A DNA stretch of 64,000 bases, taken from NCBI GenBank assembly GCA_034406715.1, contig CP137875.1, forward strand, positions 62,001 through 126,000, written 5' to 3'. The DNA is from Rhodotorula mucilaginosa (Eukaryota; Basidiomycota; Microbotryomycetes; Sporidiobolales; Sporidiobolaceae). How positions within the stretch are numbered: the first letter of the stretch is position 1; each line of letters starts with the position of its first letter. Positions 12,301 to 24,440 of the stretch are shown here, in pieces. The notes below the pieces were generated by a model. It searched no databases, was not told the DNA's origin, and was given only the letters and a program-made list of their open reading frames with translations. A program made the position numbers and the translations under genes.

Positions 12301-12675
12301 GCCCTCTCTCACGCCCGGTCCGGCCTCCTCTCCCTCCTCGACTACCTCGAAGCACACTCGCTCCTGTCTGGTTTCGAATCCGATCGCGTCTCGGCGGTGT
12401 TGAGTGGGCAGATTAGGCCGCAGGCGGGGTATGAGGAGGTGCTGGGATTGGGGAGGGAGAGGGAGGGGAGGTTGTATGGCGCTCCTCCGACGGTGGCGAC
12501 TGCTTCTACGGGAGGTGGTGGCGTTGAGGAGGGTGGGATGGAGCTCGAGAAAGACGCGGGTGAAGCCGAGGGGCAGACGCGAAACGGAGCAGCGGGAGAA
12601 GGAGGCGAACTGGGAGGAGGAGGCGGAGGAGAGCAGCAGCAGGTCGAGCAAGAGAGGGTCGAGACTACGGGATGA
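9371..12675 (+). CDS. MADS-box transcription factor, SRF/Mcm1 type
   Basis: Exons 9371-9862, 9934-11790, 11894-12119 and 12251-12675 join in phase to 999 aa. The MADS domain (about residues 133-192) reads GRRKIHIEFIEDKPRRHVTF, then KRKSGLMKK|AYELSTLTGTDCL and LLYTFSTP; the RRKI, RRHVTF.KRK and VVSE.GL features are those of the SRF/Mcm1 (type I) class, which bind CArG/P-box sites and work with cofactors in cell-cycle, mating and morphogenesis control. The intron falls inside the DNA-binding domain after KSGLMKK. After it come long Gly/Ser/Pro/Gln/His tracts including polyQ, (GGT)n-coded polyGly and polyHis. The last 217 residues, after a basic/acidic helix, form an unusual non-repetitive segment (NPTIPSFLRAHAYSHYSL, then SGLLSLLDYLEAHSLLSGF) that I do not recognise. 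Its two introns keep phase, which favours one gene; a separate gene starting at 11870 is the alternative. Confidence 0.85.
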
Positions 12676-12866
12676 GCAGTGGCTTGGTGTAGCTTGCAAG
12701 CGAGCAGTCATCGCAGTACGCAGTGCAGTCTCGTTGCATTTCTTTCGCAATCCGCGCGAGGACGACTCATCGTTCCAGCTTGCTTCTCCTGCTGCGAACG
12801 ATTCCACGGACGGGGCTTGTTCAGAGTTGCAAAATGCTATGCGTAACGACTTTGGTATAAATCAAT

Positions 12867-14098
12867 CTAAGAAGAGGGCGCCGGAGGAGGGTTCAGGTCA
12901 TAGTCAAACACGATGTTGTCGATCAACCGCGTCCGGCCGAGCATGACTGCGCCGCTCAGGAGAGCCCCTCGCCCGGGCTCGACGACGTCGTCGCGGTCGA
13001 GGTCGGACAACTCGTCCGGGTCGTTCATGGCAATGTAGAGAAGTTTGACCTCGACGCCTCGGCCGCCTTGAGCCGCTTTCCGCTCCACCTCGTGAACGTG
13101 CTCTTCTGCGATCCGGAGCACGTCGCCCACTCGGACCTGCCCCTTCTCGCGACCATCACCTCGCTGTCTCTTCCACTCCTTCTCCGCCGCCTCCAACGCG
13201 TCCACCAAGACGGTGGCATACTCGCGCTCGTTCTCGGCGAGGTAGGCGTTCCTCGAACTGAGCGCGAGGTGCGAGCGTTGGTCGCGATAGGTGGGGAGGA
13301 TGACGAGGTTGTGCGCGAGCGGGAAGGGGACGTGCAAGTCGAGGAGCATGCGGCGGAGCAGGAGGGCTTGTTGAATGTCTTTTTGGCCGAAGTAGGCTCG
13401 TGTCGGCTGTGTGTGTGCGGTCGCTTGCGTCAGCGTAGAGCGTACGGTCATCCTCGGACAAAGACAGGACTCACCTGAACGAGGTTGAAGAGTTTGATGA
13501 CGACGGTCGCGACGCCCCGGAAGAAGCCCGGTCGACTCTTCCCCTCCATGACCTCCTGCAACCCTTTCACTTCGAGGAACGTCCCCCTCTGCTTGCTCAC
13601 GTCGGTCGTGATCCCGCTCGGGTACAGGGCCTCGACGGGTGGGAGGAACAAGGCCGAAATTTTGCGAGACGGGTGCGTCGGACTAGAGGCGGAGGCGAGG
13701 GCGGCGATGTCGGCTTCGAGGGTGCGAGGGTACGTGGCGAGGTCTTCGTGCGGGGCAAACTGGGCCGGGTTGACAAAAATTGAGACGATCGTGTGGTCGC
13801 ATTCCGATAACGAAGCTTGCACTGCAGGGTGCAGGAGGTCAGCGAAAGTTGTGCCAAGGGGAAGGAGGACGTCGCCCTCCGAGGCTGCGGCCAACTGACG
13901 GCCGCACGGAACGGACCGCAGGCAGAAACAGGAGGGCGTCAGAAAGTGCTCACCGAGGCTCAGGTGTCCCTGGTGCAAGGCTCCCATCGTCGGCACGAAC
14001 CCGACCGATTCTCGTCGTTCCATCAACTCGGCTCGCCATCTCCGCAGCGCAGCGACCGAAGTCAGGATCGGGAACGGCGCAGGTGGGAGCGAGTCCAT
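12867..14098 (-). CDS. PAN6: Pantoate-beta-alanine ligase (pantothenate synthetase)
   Basis: Exons 14098-13954, 13821-13475 and 13406-12867 give 343 aa. It makes pantothenate (vitamin B5) from pantoate, beta-alanine and ATP, the last step before CoA synthesis proper. Signatures in order: VGFVPTMGALHQGHLSL (the HIGH-like nucleotide-binding turn, residues about 33-49), SIFVNPAQFAPHEDL with the pantoate-binding asparagine and glutamine, YPRTLEAD, TRAYFGQKDIQQ and LALSSRNAYL with the KMSKS-like serine-rich loop. Intron 1 splits the HLSLG motif region. The right 260 bp (exon 1 plus the 3' part of intron 1 in genomic order) is the left edge of the tandem array, so six extra copies of exon 1 follow downstream. 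Only this locus has exons 2 and 3. Confidence 0.95.
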
Positions 14099-14592
14099 CG
14101 TGCAAGGCCGCTTTGCTCGTTCACAGGCGACTATGCGAGAGAGACAGCAACTCGGTGAAAAGTGGAGCGATGAAACGAGAAAATTCTCCCCAACTTCGGC
14201 TCGGCGGATCCGACTTGCCGGTCTCTCTCTCTCATATACTCTACACCTGAAGATTGTATGCTGACGGCTGGCTTAGCTCTACGTCCACTGCCGAGTTGGT
14301 CGCCTTGTCCGCCGTCGCTACCTTGACTGGCTCAACGTCGCTCATCGATGCCCGAGCGCTCGGCGCTCACGGCTACCGTTTTAAAGTGCTTGTCGCGCAC
14401 GAGCTCGACGCGATAAGGCGGGCGAAAACCTCGCACGCGAGCCTTGCCCACGCTGCGGCCCCTGCGAGCTTGGTTCTCGTACCTCCGCGGCTTGTCCGAC
14501 TGAAGTGCTTTGTCTTCGCCAAACCTCGTTTCTTCCCTCTTCTCCTTCTCTTACACTCAGGCGAAACTCTCCTGCTCTCACTTTAACTGGCT
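14099..14592. promoter_or_regulatory. Divergent promoter shared by PAN6 and the first tandem family gene; CGG-N5-CCG site at 14488-14498
   Basis: This 494-bp spacer separates PAN6 (-) from the first tandem family gene (+). It contains CGGCTTGTCCG at 14488-14498, 95 bp before the family ATG, set in a block (gcgggcgaaaacctcgcacg ... tcgtacctccg) also present upstream of the copy at 32105. It is repeated in each array unit with the site at 16950, 19412, 21874, 24336 and 26798. Confidence 0.55.
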
Positions 14593-15886
14593 ATGCTGAG
14601 TTCCGTCTTTCGTCGATCCGGGACCAGTGGGTCTGGAGGGCAACGCCCCGAGAAGCAACGCTCGCTTGATAATGAACTGGCAAAAATAAAGGGCCTTTCC
14701 AAAGATGCGGAGGGTATCCTCAGGCGATACATCAACGGGCAACCCCGCGCAGAATGGAAATTCTGGTTCGAGCAAGTTGTTTGTCGCGTTTTGCGGACCG
14801 TGAGAACAGACTCTTACATGATGCGGTACCCGCACGCGCCAGACCTGGCGCGTTTTCCACCATTATCATCCACCCACCCACCGGCCCTTGCTGATTGCTT
14901 CTCATACAGCTCCGCGCACTCAAGTTTCGAGTGGCAGCGGCTGTGGAACAACAACAGCCACGCAGTACGCCCTTCTGGAGTGGTTCAGAGGTATGCAAAA
15001 TGTTTGCTGGATCTGCAACTCTCGAGACACTCCTGGCTGACCTGCTACGATCACCCTGTGGACAGGTGGCCGAGAATGAACAGGTGCGGTTCAGCGGCGA
15101 TATCTTACAAGGGTTTCGGCTAACCTGCGGCATTCGCTTCGGAGGAACAGCAACACGCCCTGATCACTGTGCGCTTTGTGTTTCCAAGGCTATGGCATTT
15201 CTCATTTTGCCCTGTCTGATTGTTGTTGCATTACAGGCAGCCCAGGAGTCCCGAGCTCAGGTACCTGACTTCTTTTTCCAGGTAAATCTCGATGAAGGGA
15301 CACTTGTGTATTAATGCCCTCATCACTCTTTGGCATTTACAGTTCTGGCACGCATTGAACTGTCTCGGTGGCACAGAGGGAAGCTATGTCGGCATATTTC
15401 AGCAATATGTGGAACCGCTGCTTGTGCTGGAACTGGAGTGGTCTGCCGGAGACCGGAGGCACTGCACAGCCGAGCTTAACAGGTTGTTACAGGCTCTGTC
15501 TGGCGCTGGGCCTCAGGCCATCGATGCTGTGTTTGTGAGTGTCAGGTTCAAGCACGGACTTGACCAACACTGACGTTGTTTGTCCAAATCGCAGATAGGC
15601 GCAATGGCATCTGACTCTCCTCTTGTGAAAGCTATTTACAAGGCCAATCACCGTCTTGGCCTGGTGCTCCGTCGCACTACTGTGCATGGCATATCGGTGA
15701 GCTCTCCCCCTTCAGACTTGCCACAGAATTGGCACATCACGAGTCCCAGTTTATTCAGATGCTGACACCTTGATGGCACCTTTTCAGATCCCAGCCTCTT
15801 TCTGGCAACCTGCACAATCGACCGCAAATGCCCTTGGTCCACACCTTACAAGTCGCCAACAGCGCATCTATGGGAGGTTTGAGTGA
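14593..15886 (+). CDS. Repeated-family gene, tandem copy 1 (unknown function)
   Basis: Seven exons, all phase 0: 14593-14799, 14910-14990, 15066-15083 (18 nt), 15237-15260 (24 nt), 15343-15534, 15595-15696 (102 nt) and 15788-15886, giving 240 aa. Exon 1 ends with the QPRAEWKFWF block and CRVLRT; exon 2 ends STPFWSGSE; exon 3 is VAENEQ; exon 4 AAQESRAQ; exon 5 has LELEWSAGDRRHCTAEL; exon 6 has AIYKANHRLGLVLRRTT; exon 7 ends TSRQQRIYGRFE. Conserved Trp, Asp-Arg and Leu spacings suggest a mostly helical soluble protein. There is no signal peptide, membrane segment, zinc-binding pattern or catalytic motif that I recognise. The same exon plan in diverged copies elsewhere in the window supports this splice model. 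Phase-0 introns throughout allow exon skipping without frame loss. Function unknown. Confidence 0.7.
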
Positions 15887-16289
15887 TAGGCATCCATCTC
15901 CTTTCTCATCTGAGTTCTTCTTCTTCTCTCTTCTTTGTTCCGACGGCGCCCTTCTTTTTGCCAGACCTATGGTTTCTCGTGTATCAAAGGACCGGTTCTC
16001 AGTATCGATTTAACCCTTCCTCTGGAGGTCCCATGCTCGCACCCCTCTTTTCCCTCCTTTTTTTCTTTCCCTTTTTTAAGAGCCTCCGTCCCTTGATTTG
16101 ACATTATATACTTGACTCATAGTCTTTGGTGACTGGCGCTCCGAGGGCTACAAGGATATGATCGAGAGTGCCTGTCTTGAAACTTTGCTCCTCAACAATT
16201 TCAATTAATTCACATGGTGCACCTTTCACCTTGGCAACATGCGGTGACGCGCGTCACAGTCAAAAAATAGTAAGCGGTGCTTCTGGGAA

Positions 16290-16560
16290 TCAGCGAAAGT
16301 TGTGCCAAGGGGTCGCAGAAGGAGGAGAAGATTGGCCCTCGGGAAGTTGCGGCCATTTGACAGCCGCTCGAGACGGGTCGCCGGAGACAAAAGTCGGGCA
16401 TCAGAAGGTGCTCACCGAGGCTCAGGTGTCCCTGGTGCAAGGCTCCCATCGTCGGCACGAACCCGACCAACTCTCGTCGTTCCATCAACTCGGCTCGCCA
16501 TCTCCGCAGCGCAGCGACCGAAGTCAGGATCGGGAACGGCGCAGGTGGGAGTGAGGCCAT
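16290..16560 (-). pseudogene. PAN6 exon-1 fragment, array copy 1
   Basis: Repeats the PAN6 start codon, exon 1 up to the HQGHLSLG turn and its gtgagc donor, then diverged intron-1 sequence; exons 2-3 are absent. Compared with the true gene, Asp2 is Ala and one Ser is Leu (RRE-S/L-VGFVPTMGA). Unspliced reading gives a 116-aa frame running into flank sequence. It points towards the 3' end of the preceding family gene. Confidence 0.85.
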
Positions 16561-17054
16561 CGTGCAATGCCGCTTTGCTCGTTCAAGGGCGGCTATGCGA
16601 GAGAGACAGCAACTCGGTGAAAAGTGGAGCGATGAAACGTGAAAATTCTTCCCAACTTCGGCTCGGCGGATCCGACTTGCCGGTCTCTCTCTCTCACATA
16701 CTCTACACCTGAAGATTGCATGCTGATGGTTGGCTTAGCTCTACGTCCACTGCCGAGCTGGTCGGTTGTCCGCCGTCGCTACCTTGACTGGCTCAACTTT
16801 GCTCATCGATACCCCGAGCGCTCGACGCTCATGGCTACCGGCTGAAAGTGCTTGTCGCGCACGAGCTCGACGCGATAAGGCGGGCGAAAACCTCGCACGC
16901 GAGCCTTGCCCACGCTGCGGCCCCTGCGAGCTTGGTTCTCGTACCTCCGCGGCTTGTCCGACTGAAGTGCTTTGTCTTCGCCAAACCTCGTTTCTTCCCT
17001 CTTCTCCTTCTCTTACACTCAGGCGAAACTCTCCTGCTCTCACTTTAACTGGCT

Positions 17055-18348
17055 ATGCTGAGTTCCGTCTTTCGTCGATCCGGGACCAGTGGGTCTGGAG
17101 GGCAACGCCCCGAGAAGCAACGCTCGCTTGATAATGAACTGGCAAAAATAAAGGGCCTTTCCAAAGATGCGGAGGGTATCCTCAGGCGATACATCAACGG
17201 GCAACCCCGCGCAGAATGGAAATTCTGGTTCGAGCAAGTTGTTTGTCGCGTTTTGCGGACCGTGAGAACAGACTCTTACATGATGCGGTACCCGCACGCG
17301 CCAGACCTGGCGCGTTTTCCACCATTATCATCCACCCACCCACCGGCCCTTGCTGATTGCTTCTCATACAGCTCCGCGCACTCAAGTTTCGAGTGGCAGC
17401 GGCTGTGGAACAACAACAGCCACGCAGTACGCCCTTCTGGAGTGGTTCAGAGGTATGCAAAATGTTTGCTGGATCTGCAACTCTCGAGACACTCCTGGCT
17501 GACCTGCTACGATCACCCTGTGGACAGGTGGCCGAGAATGAACAGGTGCGGTTCAGCGGCGATATCTTACAAGGGTTTCGGCTAACCTGCGGCATTCGCT
17601 TCGGAGGAACAGCAACACGCCCTGATCACTGTGCGCTTTGTGTTTCCAAGGCTATGGCATTTCTCATTTTGCCCTGTCTGATTGTTGTTGCATTACAGGC
17701 AGCCCAGGAGTCCCGAGCTCAGGTACCTGACTTCTTTTTCCAGGTAAATCTCGATGAAGGGACACTTGTGTATTAATGCCCTCATCACTCTTTGGCATTT
17801 ACAGTTCTGGCACGCATTGAACTGTCTCGGTGGCACAGAGGGAAGCTATGTCGGCATATTTCAGCAATATGTGGAACCGCTGCTTGTGCTGGAACTGGAG
17901 TGGTCTGCCGGAGACCGGAGGCACTGCACAGCCGAGCTTAACAGGTTGTTACAGGCTCTGTCTGGCGCTGGGCCTCAGGCCATCGATGCTGTGTTTGTGA
18001 GTGTCAGGTTCAAGCACGGACTTGACCAACACTGACGTTGTTTGTCCAAATCGCAGATAGGCGCAATGGCATCTGACTCTCCTCTTGTGAAAGCTATTTA
18101 CAAGGCCAATCACCGTCTTGGCCTGGTGCTCCGTTGCACTACTGTGCATGGCATATCGGTGAGCTCTCCCCCTTCAGACTTGCCACAGAATTGGCACATC
18201 ACGAGTCCCAGTTTATTCAGATGCTGACACCTTGATGGCACCTTTTCAGATCCCAGCCTCTTTCTGGCAACCTGCACAATCGACCGCAAATGCCCTTGGT
18301 CCACACCTTACAAGTCGCCAACAGCGCATCTATGGGAGGTTTGAGTGA
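17055..18348 (+). CDS. Repeated-family gene, tandem copy 2
   Basis: Same exon plan as copy 1 shifted by 2462 bp. The one visible protein difference is Cys for Arg in the LGLVLR(R/C)TT segment of exon 6. Splice sites, micro-exons and the upstream CGG-N5-CCG site (16950-16960) are intact. Directly downstream lies a PAN6 exon-1 fragment facing this gene. Confidence 0.7.
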
Positions 18349-18751
18349 TAGGCATCCATCTCCTTTCTCATCTGAGTTCTTCTTCTTCTCTCTTCTTTGT
18401 TCCGACGGCGCCCTTCTTTTTGCCAGACCTATGGTTTCTCGTGTATCAAAGGACCGGTTCTCAGTATCGATTTAACCCTTCCTCTGGAGGTCCCATGCTC
18501 GCACCCCTCTTTTCCCTCCTTTTTTTCTTTCCCTTTTTTAAGAGCCTCCGTCCCTTGATTTGACATTATATACTTGACTCATAGTCTTTGGTGACTGGCG
18601 CTCCGAGGGCTACAAGGATATGATCGAGAGTGCCTGTCTTGAAACTTTGCTCCTCAACAATTTCAATTAATTCACATGGTGCACCTTTCACCTTGGCAAC
18701 ATGCGGTGACGCGCGTCACAGTCAAAAAATAGTAAGCGGTGCTTCTGGGAA

Positions 18752-19022
18752 TCAGCGAAAGTTGTGCCAAGGGGTCGCAGAAGGAGGAGAAGATTGGCCC
18801 TCGGGAAGTTGCGGCCATTTGACAGCCGCTCGAGACGGGTCGCCGGAGACAAAAGTCGGGCATCAGAAGGTGCTCACCGAGGCTCAGGTGTCCCTGGTGC
18901 AAGGCTCCCATCGTCGGCACGAACCCGACCAACTCTCGTCGTTCCATCAACTCGGCTCGCCATCTCCGCAGCGCAGCGACCGAAGTCAGGATCGGGAACG
19001 GCGCAGGTGGGAGTGAGGCCAT
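18752..19022 (-). pseudogene. PAN6 exon-1 fragment, array copy 2
   Basis: As array copy 1, shifted by 2462 bp; start codon and donor retained, no downstream PAN6 exons. Confidence 0.85.
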
Positions 19023-19516
19023 CGTGCAATGCCGCTTTGCTCGTTCAAGGGCGGCTATGCGAGAGAGACAGCAACTCGGTGAAAAGTGGAGCGATGAAAC
19101 GTGAAAATTCTTCCCAACTTCGGCTCGGCGGATCCGACTTGCCGGTCTCTCTCTCTCACATACTCTACACCTGAAGATTGCATGCTGATGGTTGGCTTAG
19201 CTCTACGTCCACTGCCGAGCTGGTCGGTTGTCCGCCGTCGCTACCTTGACTGGCTCAACTTTGCTCATCGATACCCCGAGCGCTCGACGCTCATGGCTAC
19301 CGGCTGAAAGTGCTTGTCGCGCACGAGCTCGACGCGATAAGGCGGGCGAAAACCTCGCACGCGAGCCTTGCCCACGCTGCGGCCCCTGCGAGCTTGGTTC
19401 TCGTACCTCCGCGGCTTGTCCGACTGAAGTGCTTTGTCTTCGCCAAACCTCGTTTCTTCCCTCTTCTCCTTCTCTTACACTCAGGCGAAACTCTCCTGCT
19501 CTCACTTTAACTGGCT

Positions 19517-20810
19517 ATGCTGAGTTCCGTCTTTCGTCGATCCGGGACCAGTGGGTCTGGAGGGCAACGCCCCGAGAAGCAACGCTCGCTTGATAATGAA
19601 CTGGCAAAAATAAAGGGCCTTTCCAAAGATGCGGAGGGTATCCTCAGGCGATACATCAACGGGCAACCCCGCGCAGAATGGAAATTCTGGTTCGAGCAAG
19701 TTGTTTGTCGCGTTTTGCGGACCGTGAGAACAGACTCTTACATGATGCGGTACCCGCACGCGCCAGACCTGGCGCGTTTTCCACCATTATCATCCACCCA
19801 CCCACCGGCCCTTGCTGATTGCTTCTCATACAGCTCCGCGCACTCAAGTTTCGAGTGGCAGCGGCTGTGGAACAACAACAGCCACGCAGTACGCCCTTCT
19901 GGAGTGGTTCAGAGGTATGCAAAATGTTTGCTGGATCTGCAACTCTCGAGACACTCCTGGCTGACCTGCTACGATCACCCTGTGGACAGGTGGCCGAGAA
20001 TGAACAGGTGCGGTTCAGCGGCGATATCTTACAAGGGTTTCGGCTAACCTGCGGCATTCGCTTCGGAGGAACAGCAACACGCCCTGATCACTGTGCGCTT
20101 TGTGTTTCCAAGGCTATGGCATTTCTCATTTTGCCCTGTCTGATTGTTGTTGCATTACAGGCAGCCCAGGAGTCCCGAGCTCAGGTACCTGACTTCTTTT
20201 TCCAGGTAAATCTCGATGAAGGGACACTTGTGTATTAATGCCCTCATCACTCTTTGGCATTTACAGTTCTGGCACGCATTGAACTGTCTCGGTGGCACAG
20301 AGGGAAGCTATGTCGGCATATTTCAGCAATATGTGGAACCGCTGCTTGTGCTGGAACTGGAGTGGTCTGCCGGAGACCGGAGGCACTGCACAGCCGAGCT
20401 TAACAGGTTGTTACAGGCTCTGTCTGGCGCTGGGCCTCAGGCCATCGATGCTGTGTTTGTGAGTGTCAGGTTCAAGCACGGACTTGACCAACACTGACGT
20501 TGTTTGTCCAAATCGCAGATAGGCGCAATGGCATCTGACTCTCCTCTTGTGAAAGCTATTTACAAGGCCAATCACCGTCTTGGCCTGGTGCTCCGTCGCA
20601 CTACTGTGCATGGCATATCGGTGAGCTCTCCCCCTTCAGACTTGCCACAGAATTGGCACATCACGAGTCCCAGTTTATTCAGATGCTGACACCTTGATGG
20701 CACCTTTTCAGATCCCAGCCTCTTTCTGGCAACCTGCACAATCGACCGCAAATGCCCTTGGTCCACACCTTACAAGTCGCCAACAGCGCATCTATGGGAG
20801 GTTTGAGTGA
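19517..20810 (+). CDS. Repeated-family gene, tandem copy 3
   Basis: Exons as in copy 1 shifted by 4924 bp; predicted protein identical to copy 1. The 3' flank shares substitutions with the next unit (ctacaggga, and gcgcatca for gcgcgtca), suggesting units 3 and 4 arose from each other. Confidence 0.7.
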
Positions 20811-21213
20811 TAGGCATCCATCTCCTTTCTCATCTGAGTTCTTCTTCTTCTCTCTTCTTTGTTCCGACGGCGCCCTTCTTTTTGCCAGACCTATGGTTTC
20901 TCGTGTATCAAAGGACCGGTTCTCAGTATCGATTTAACCCTTCCTCTGGAGGTCCCATGCTCGCACCCCTCTTTTCCCTCCTTTTTTTCTTTCCCTTTTT
21001 TAAGAGCCTCCGTCCCTTGATTTGACATTATATACTTGACTCATAGTCTTTGGTGACTGGCGCTCCGAGGGCTACAGGGATATGATCGAGAGTGCCTGTC
21101 TTGAAACTTTGCTCCTCAACAATTTCAATTAATTCACATGGTGCACCTTTCACCTTGGCAACATGCGGTGACGCGCATCACAGTCAAAAAATAGTAAGCG
21201 GTGCTTCTGGGAA

Positions 21214-21484
21214 TCAGCGAAAGTTGTGCCAAGGGGTCGCAGAAGGAGGAGAAGATTGGCCCTCGGGAAGTTGCGGCCATTTGACAGCCGCTCGAGACGG
21301 GTCGCCGGAGACAAAAGTCGGGCATCAGAAGGTGCTCACCGAGGCTCAGGTGTCCCTGGTGCAAGGCTCCCATCGTCGGCACGAACCCGACCAACTCTCG
21401 TCGTTCCATCAACTCGGCTCGCCATCTCCGCAGCGCAGCGACCGAAGTCAGGATCGGGAACGGCGCAGGTGGGAGTGAGGCCAT
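21214..21484 (-). pseudogene. PAN6 exon-1 fragment, array copy 3
   Basis: As array copy 1. Beyond the fragment, the unspliced frame carries Met for Thr (LTV-M-RVTACC), marking the units 3/4 variant class. Confidence 0.85.
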
Positions 21485-21978
21485 CGTGCAATGCCGCTTT
21501 GCTCGTTCAAGGGCGGCTATGCGAGAGAGACAGCAACTCGGTGAAAAGTGGAGCGATGAAACGTGAAAATTCTTCCCAACTTCGGCTCGGCGGATCCGAC
21601 TTGCCGGTCTCTCTCTCTCACATACTCTACACCTGAAGATTGCATGCTGATGGTTGGCTTAGCTCTACGTCCACTGCCGAGCTGGTCGGTTGTCCGCCGT
21701 CGCTACCTTGACTGGCTCAACTTTGCTCATCGATACCCCGAGCGCTCGACGCTCATGGCTACCGGCTGAAAGTGCTTGTCGCGCACGAGCTCGACGCGAT
21801 AAGGCGGGCGAAAACCTCGCACGCGAGCCTTGCCCACGCTGCGGCCCCTGCGAGCTTGGTTCTCGTACCTCCGCGGCTTGTCCGACTGAAGTGCTTTGTC
21901 TTCGCCAAACCTCGTTTCTTCCCTCTTCTCCTTCTCTTACACTCAGGCGAAACTCTCCTGCTCTCACTTTAACTGGCT

Positions 21979-23272
21979 ATGCTGAGTTCCGTCTTTCGTC
22001 GATCCGGGACCAGTGGGTCTGGAGGGCAACGCCCCGAGAAGCAACGCTCGCTTGATAATGAACTGGCAAAAATAAAGGGCCTTTCCAAAGATGCGGAGGG
22101 TATCCTCAGGCGATACATCAACGGGCAACCCCGCGCAGAATGGAAATTCTGGTTCGAGCAAGTTGTTTGTCGCGTTTTGCGGACCGTGAGAACAGACTCT
22201 TACATGATGCGGTACCCGCACGCGCCAGACCTGGCGCGTTTTCCACCATTATCATCCACCCACCCACCGGCCCTTGCTGATTGCTTCTCATACAGCTCCG
22301 CGCACTCAAGTTTCGAGTGGCAGCGGCTGTGGAACAACAACAGCCACGCAGTACGCCCTTCTGGAGTGGTTCAGAGGTATGCAAAATGTTTGCTGGATCT
22401 GCAACTCTCGAGACACTCCTGGCTGACCTGCTACGATCACCCTGTGGACAGGTGGCCGAGAATGAACAGGTGCGGTTCAGCGGCGATATCTTACAAGGGT
22501 TTCGGCTAACCTGCGGCATTCGCTTCGGAGGAACAGCAACACGCCCTGATCACTGTGCGCTTTGTGTTTCCAAGGCTATGGCATTTCTCATTTTGCCCTG
22601 TCTGATTGTTGTTGCATTACAGGCAGCCCAGGAGTCCCGAGCTCAGGTACCTGACTTCTTTTTCCAGGTAAATCTCGATGAAGGGACACTTGTGTATTAA
22701 TGCCCTCATCACTCTTTGGCATTTACAGTTCTGGCACACATTGAACTGTCTCGGTGGCACAGAGGGAAGCTATGTCGGCATATTTCAGCAATATGTGGAA
22801 CCGCTGCTTGTGCTGGAACTGGAGTGGTCTGCCGGAGACCGGAGGCACTGCACAGCCGAGCTTAACAGGTTGTTACAGGCTCTGTCTGGCGCTGGGCCTC
22901 AGGCCATCGATGCTGTGTTTGTGAGTGTCAGGTTCAAGCACGGACTTGACCAACACTGACGTTGTTTGTCCAAATCGCAGATAGGCGCAATGGCATCTGA
23001 CTCTCCTCTTGTGAAAGCTATTTACAAGGCCAATCACCGTCTTGGCCTGGTGCTCCGTCGCACTACTGTGCATGGCATATCGGTGAGCTCTCCCCCTTCA
23101 GACTTGCCACAGAATTGGCACATCACGAGTCCCAGTTTATTCAGATGCTGACACCTTGATGGCACCTTTTCAGATCCCAGCCTCTTTCTGGCAACCTGCA
23201 CAATCGACCGCAAATGCCCTTGGTCCACACCTTACAAGTCGCCAACAGCGCATCTATGGGAGGTTTGAGTGA
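21979..23272 (+). CDS. Repeated-family gene, tandem copy 4
   Basis: Exons as in copy 1 shifted by 7386 bp. Exon 5 has Thr for Ala just after its start (FWHTLNC instead of FWHALNC). Otherwise intact, with the same promoter site at 21874-21884. Confidence 0.7.
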
Positions 23273-23675
23273 TAGGCATCCATCTCCTTTCTCATCTGAG
23301 TTCTTCTTCTTCTCTCTTCTTTGTTCCGACGGCGCCCTTCTTTTTGCCAGACCTATGGTTTCTCGTGTATCAAAGGACCGGTTCTCAGTATCGATTTAAC
23401 CCTTCCTCTGGAGGTCCCATGCTCGCACCCCTCTTTTCCCTCCTTTTTTTCTTTCCCTTTTTTAAGAGCCTCCGTCCCTTGATTTGACATTATATACTTG
23501 ACTCATAGTCTTTGGTGACTGGCGCTCCGAGGGCTACAGGGATATGATCGAGAGTGCCTGTCTTGAAACTTTGCTCCTCAACAATTTCAATTAATTCACA
23601 TGGTGCACCTTTCACCTTGGCAACATGCGGTGACGCGCATCACAGTCAAAAAATAGTAAGCGGTGCTTCTGGGAA

Positions 23676-23946
23676 TCAGCGAAAGTTGTGCCAAGGGGTC
23701 GCAGAAGGAGGAGAAGATTGGCCCTCGGGAAGTTGCGGCCATTTGACAGCCGCTCGAGACGGGTCGCCGGAGACAAAAGTCGGGCATCAGAAGGTGCTCA
23801 CCGAGGCTCAGGTGTCCCTGGTGCAAGGCTCCCATCGTCGGCACGAACCCGACCAACTCTCGTCGTTCCATCAACTCGGCTCGCCATCTCCGCAGCGCAG
23901 CGACCGAAGTCAGGATCGGGAACGGCGCAGGTGGGAGTGAGGCCAT
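23676..23946 (-). pseudogene. PAN6 exon-1 fragment, array copy 4
   Basis: As array copy 3, sharing the same variant in the flank. Confidence 0.85.
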
Positions 23947-24440
23947 CGTGCAATGCCGCTTTGCTCGTTCAAGGGCGGCTATGCGAGAGAGACAGCAACT
24001 CGGTGAAAAGTGGAGCGATGAAACGTGAAAATTCTTCCCAACTTCGGCTCGGCGGATCCGACTTGCCGGTCTCTCTCTCTCACATACTCTACACCTGAAG
24101 ATTGCATGCTGATGGTTGGCTTAGCTCTACGTCCACTGCCGAGCTGGTCGGTTGTCCGCCGTCGCTACCTTGACTGGCTCAACTTTGCTCATCGATACCC
24201 CGAGCGCTCGACGCTCATGGCTACCGGCTGAAAGTGCTTGTCGCGCACGAGCTCGACGCGATAAGGCGGGCGAAAACCTCGCACGCGAGCCTTGCCCACG
24301 CTGCGGCCCCTGCGAGCTTGGTTCTCGTACCTCCGCGGCTTGTCCGACTGAAGTGCTTTGTCTTCGCCAAACCTCGTTTCTTCCCTCTTCTCCTTCTCTT
24401 ACACTCAGGCGAAACTCTCCTGCTCTCACTTTAACTGGCT

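Noticed and set aside
16210-16560. 116-aa protein from each PAN6 fragment as a functional truncated enzyme
   Set aside because: It has only the first nucleotide-binding turn; the substrate-binding parts are in absent exons, and the tail is translated intron and flank.
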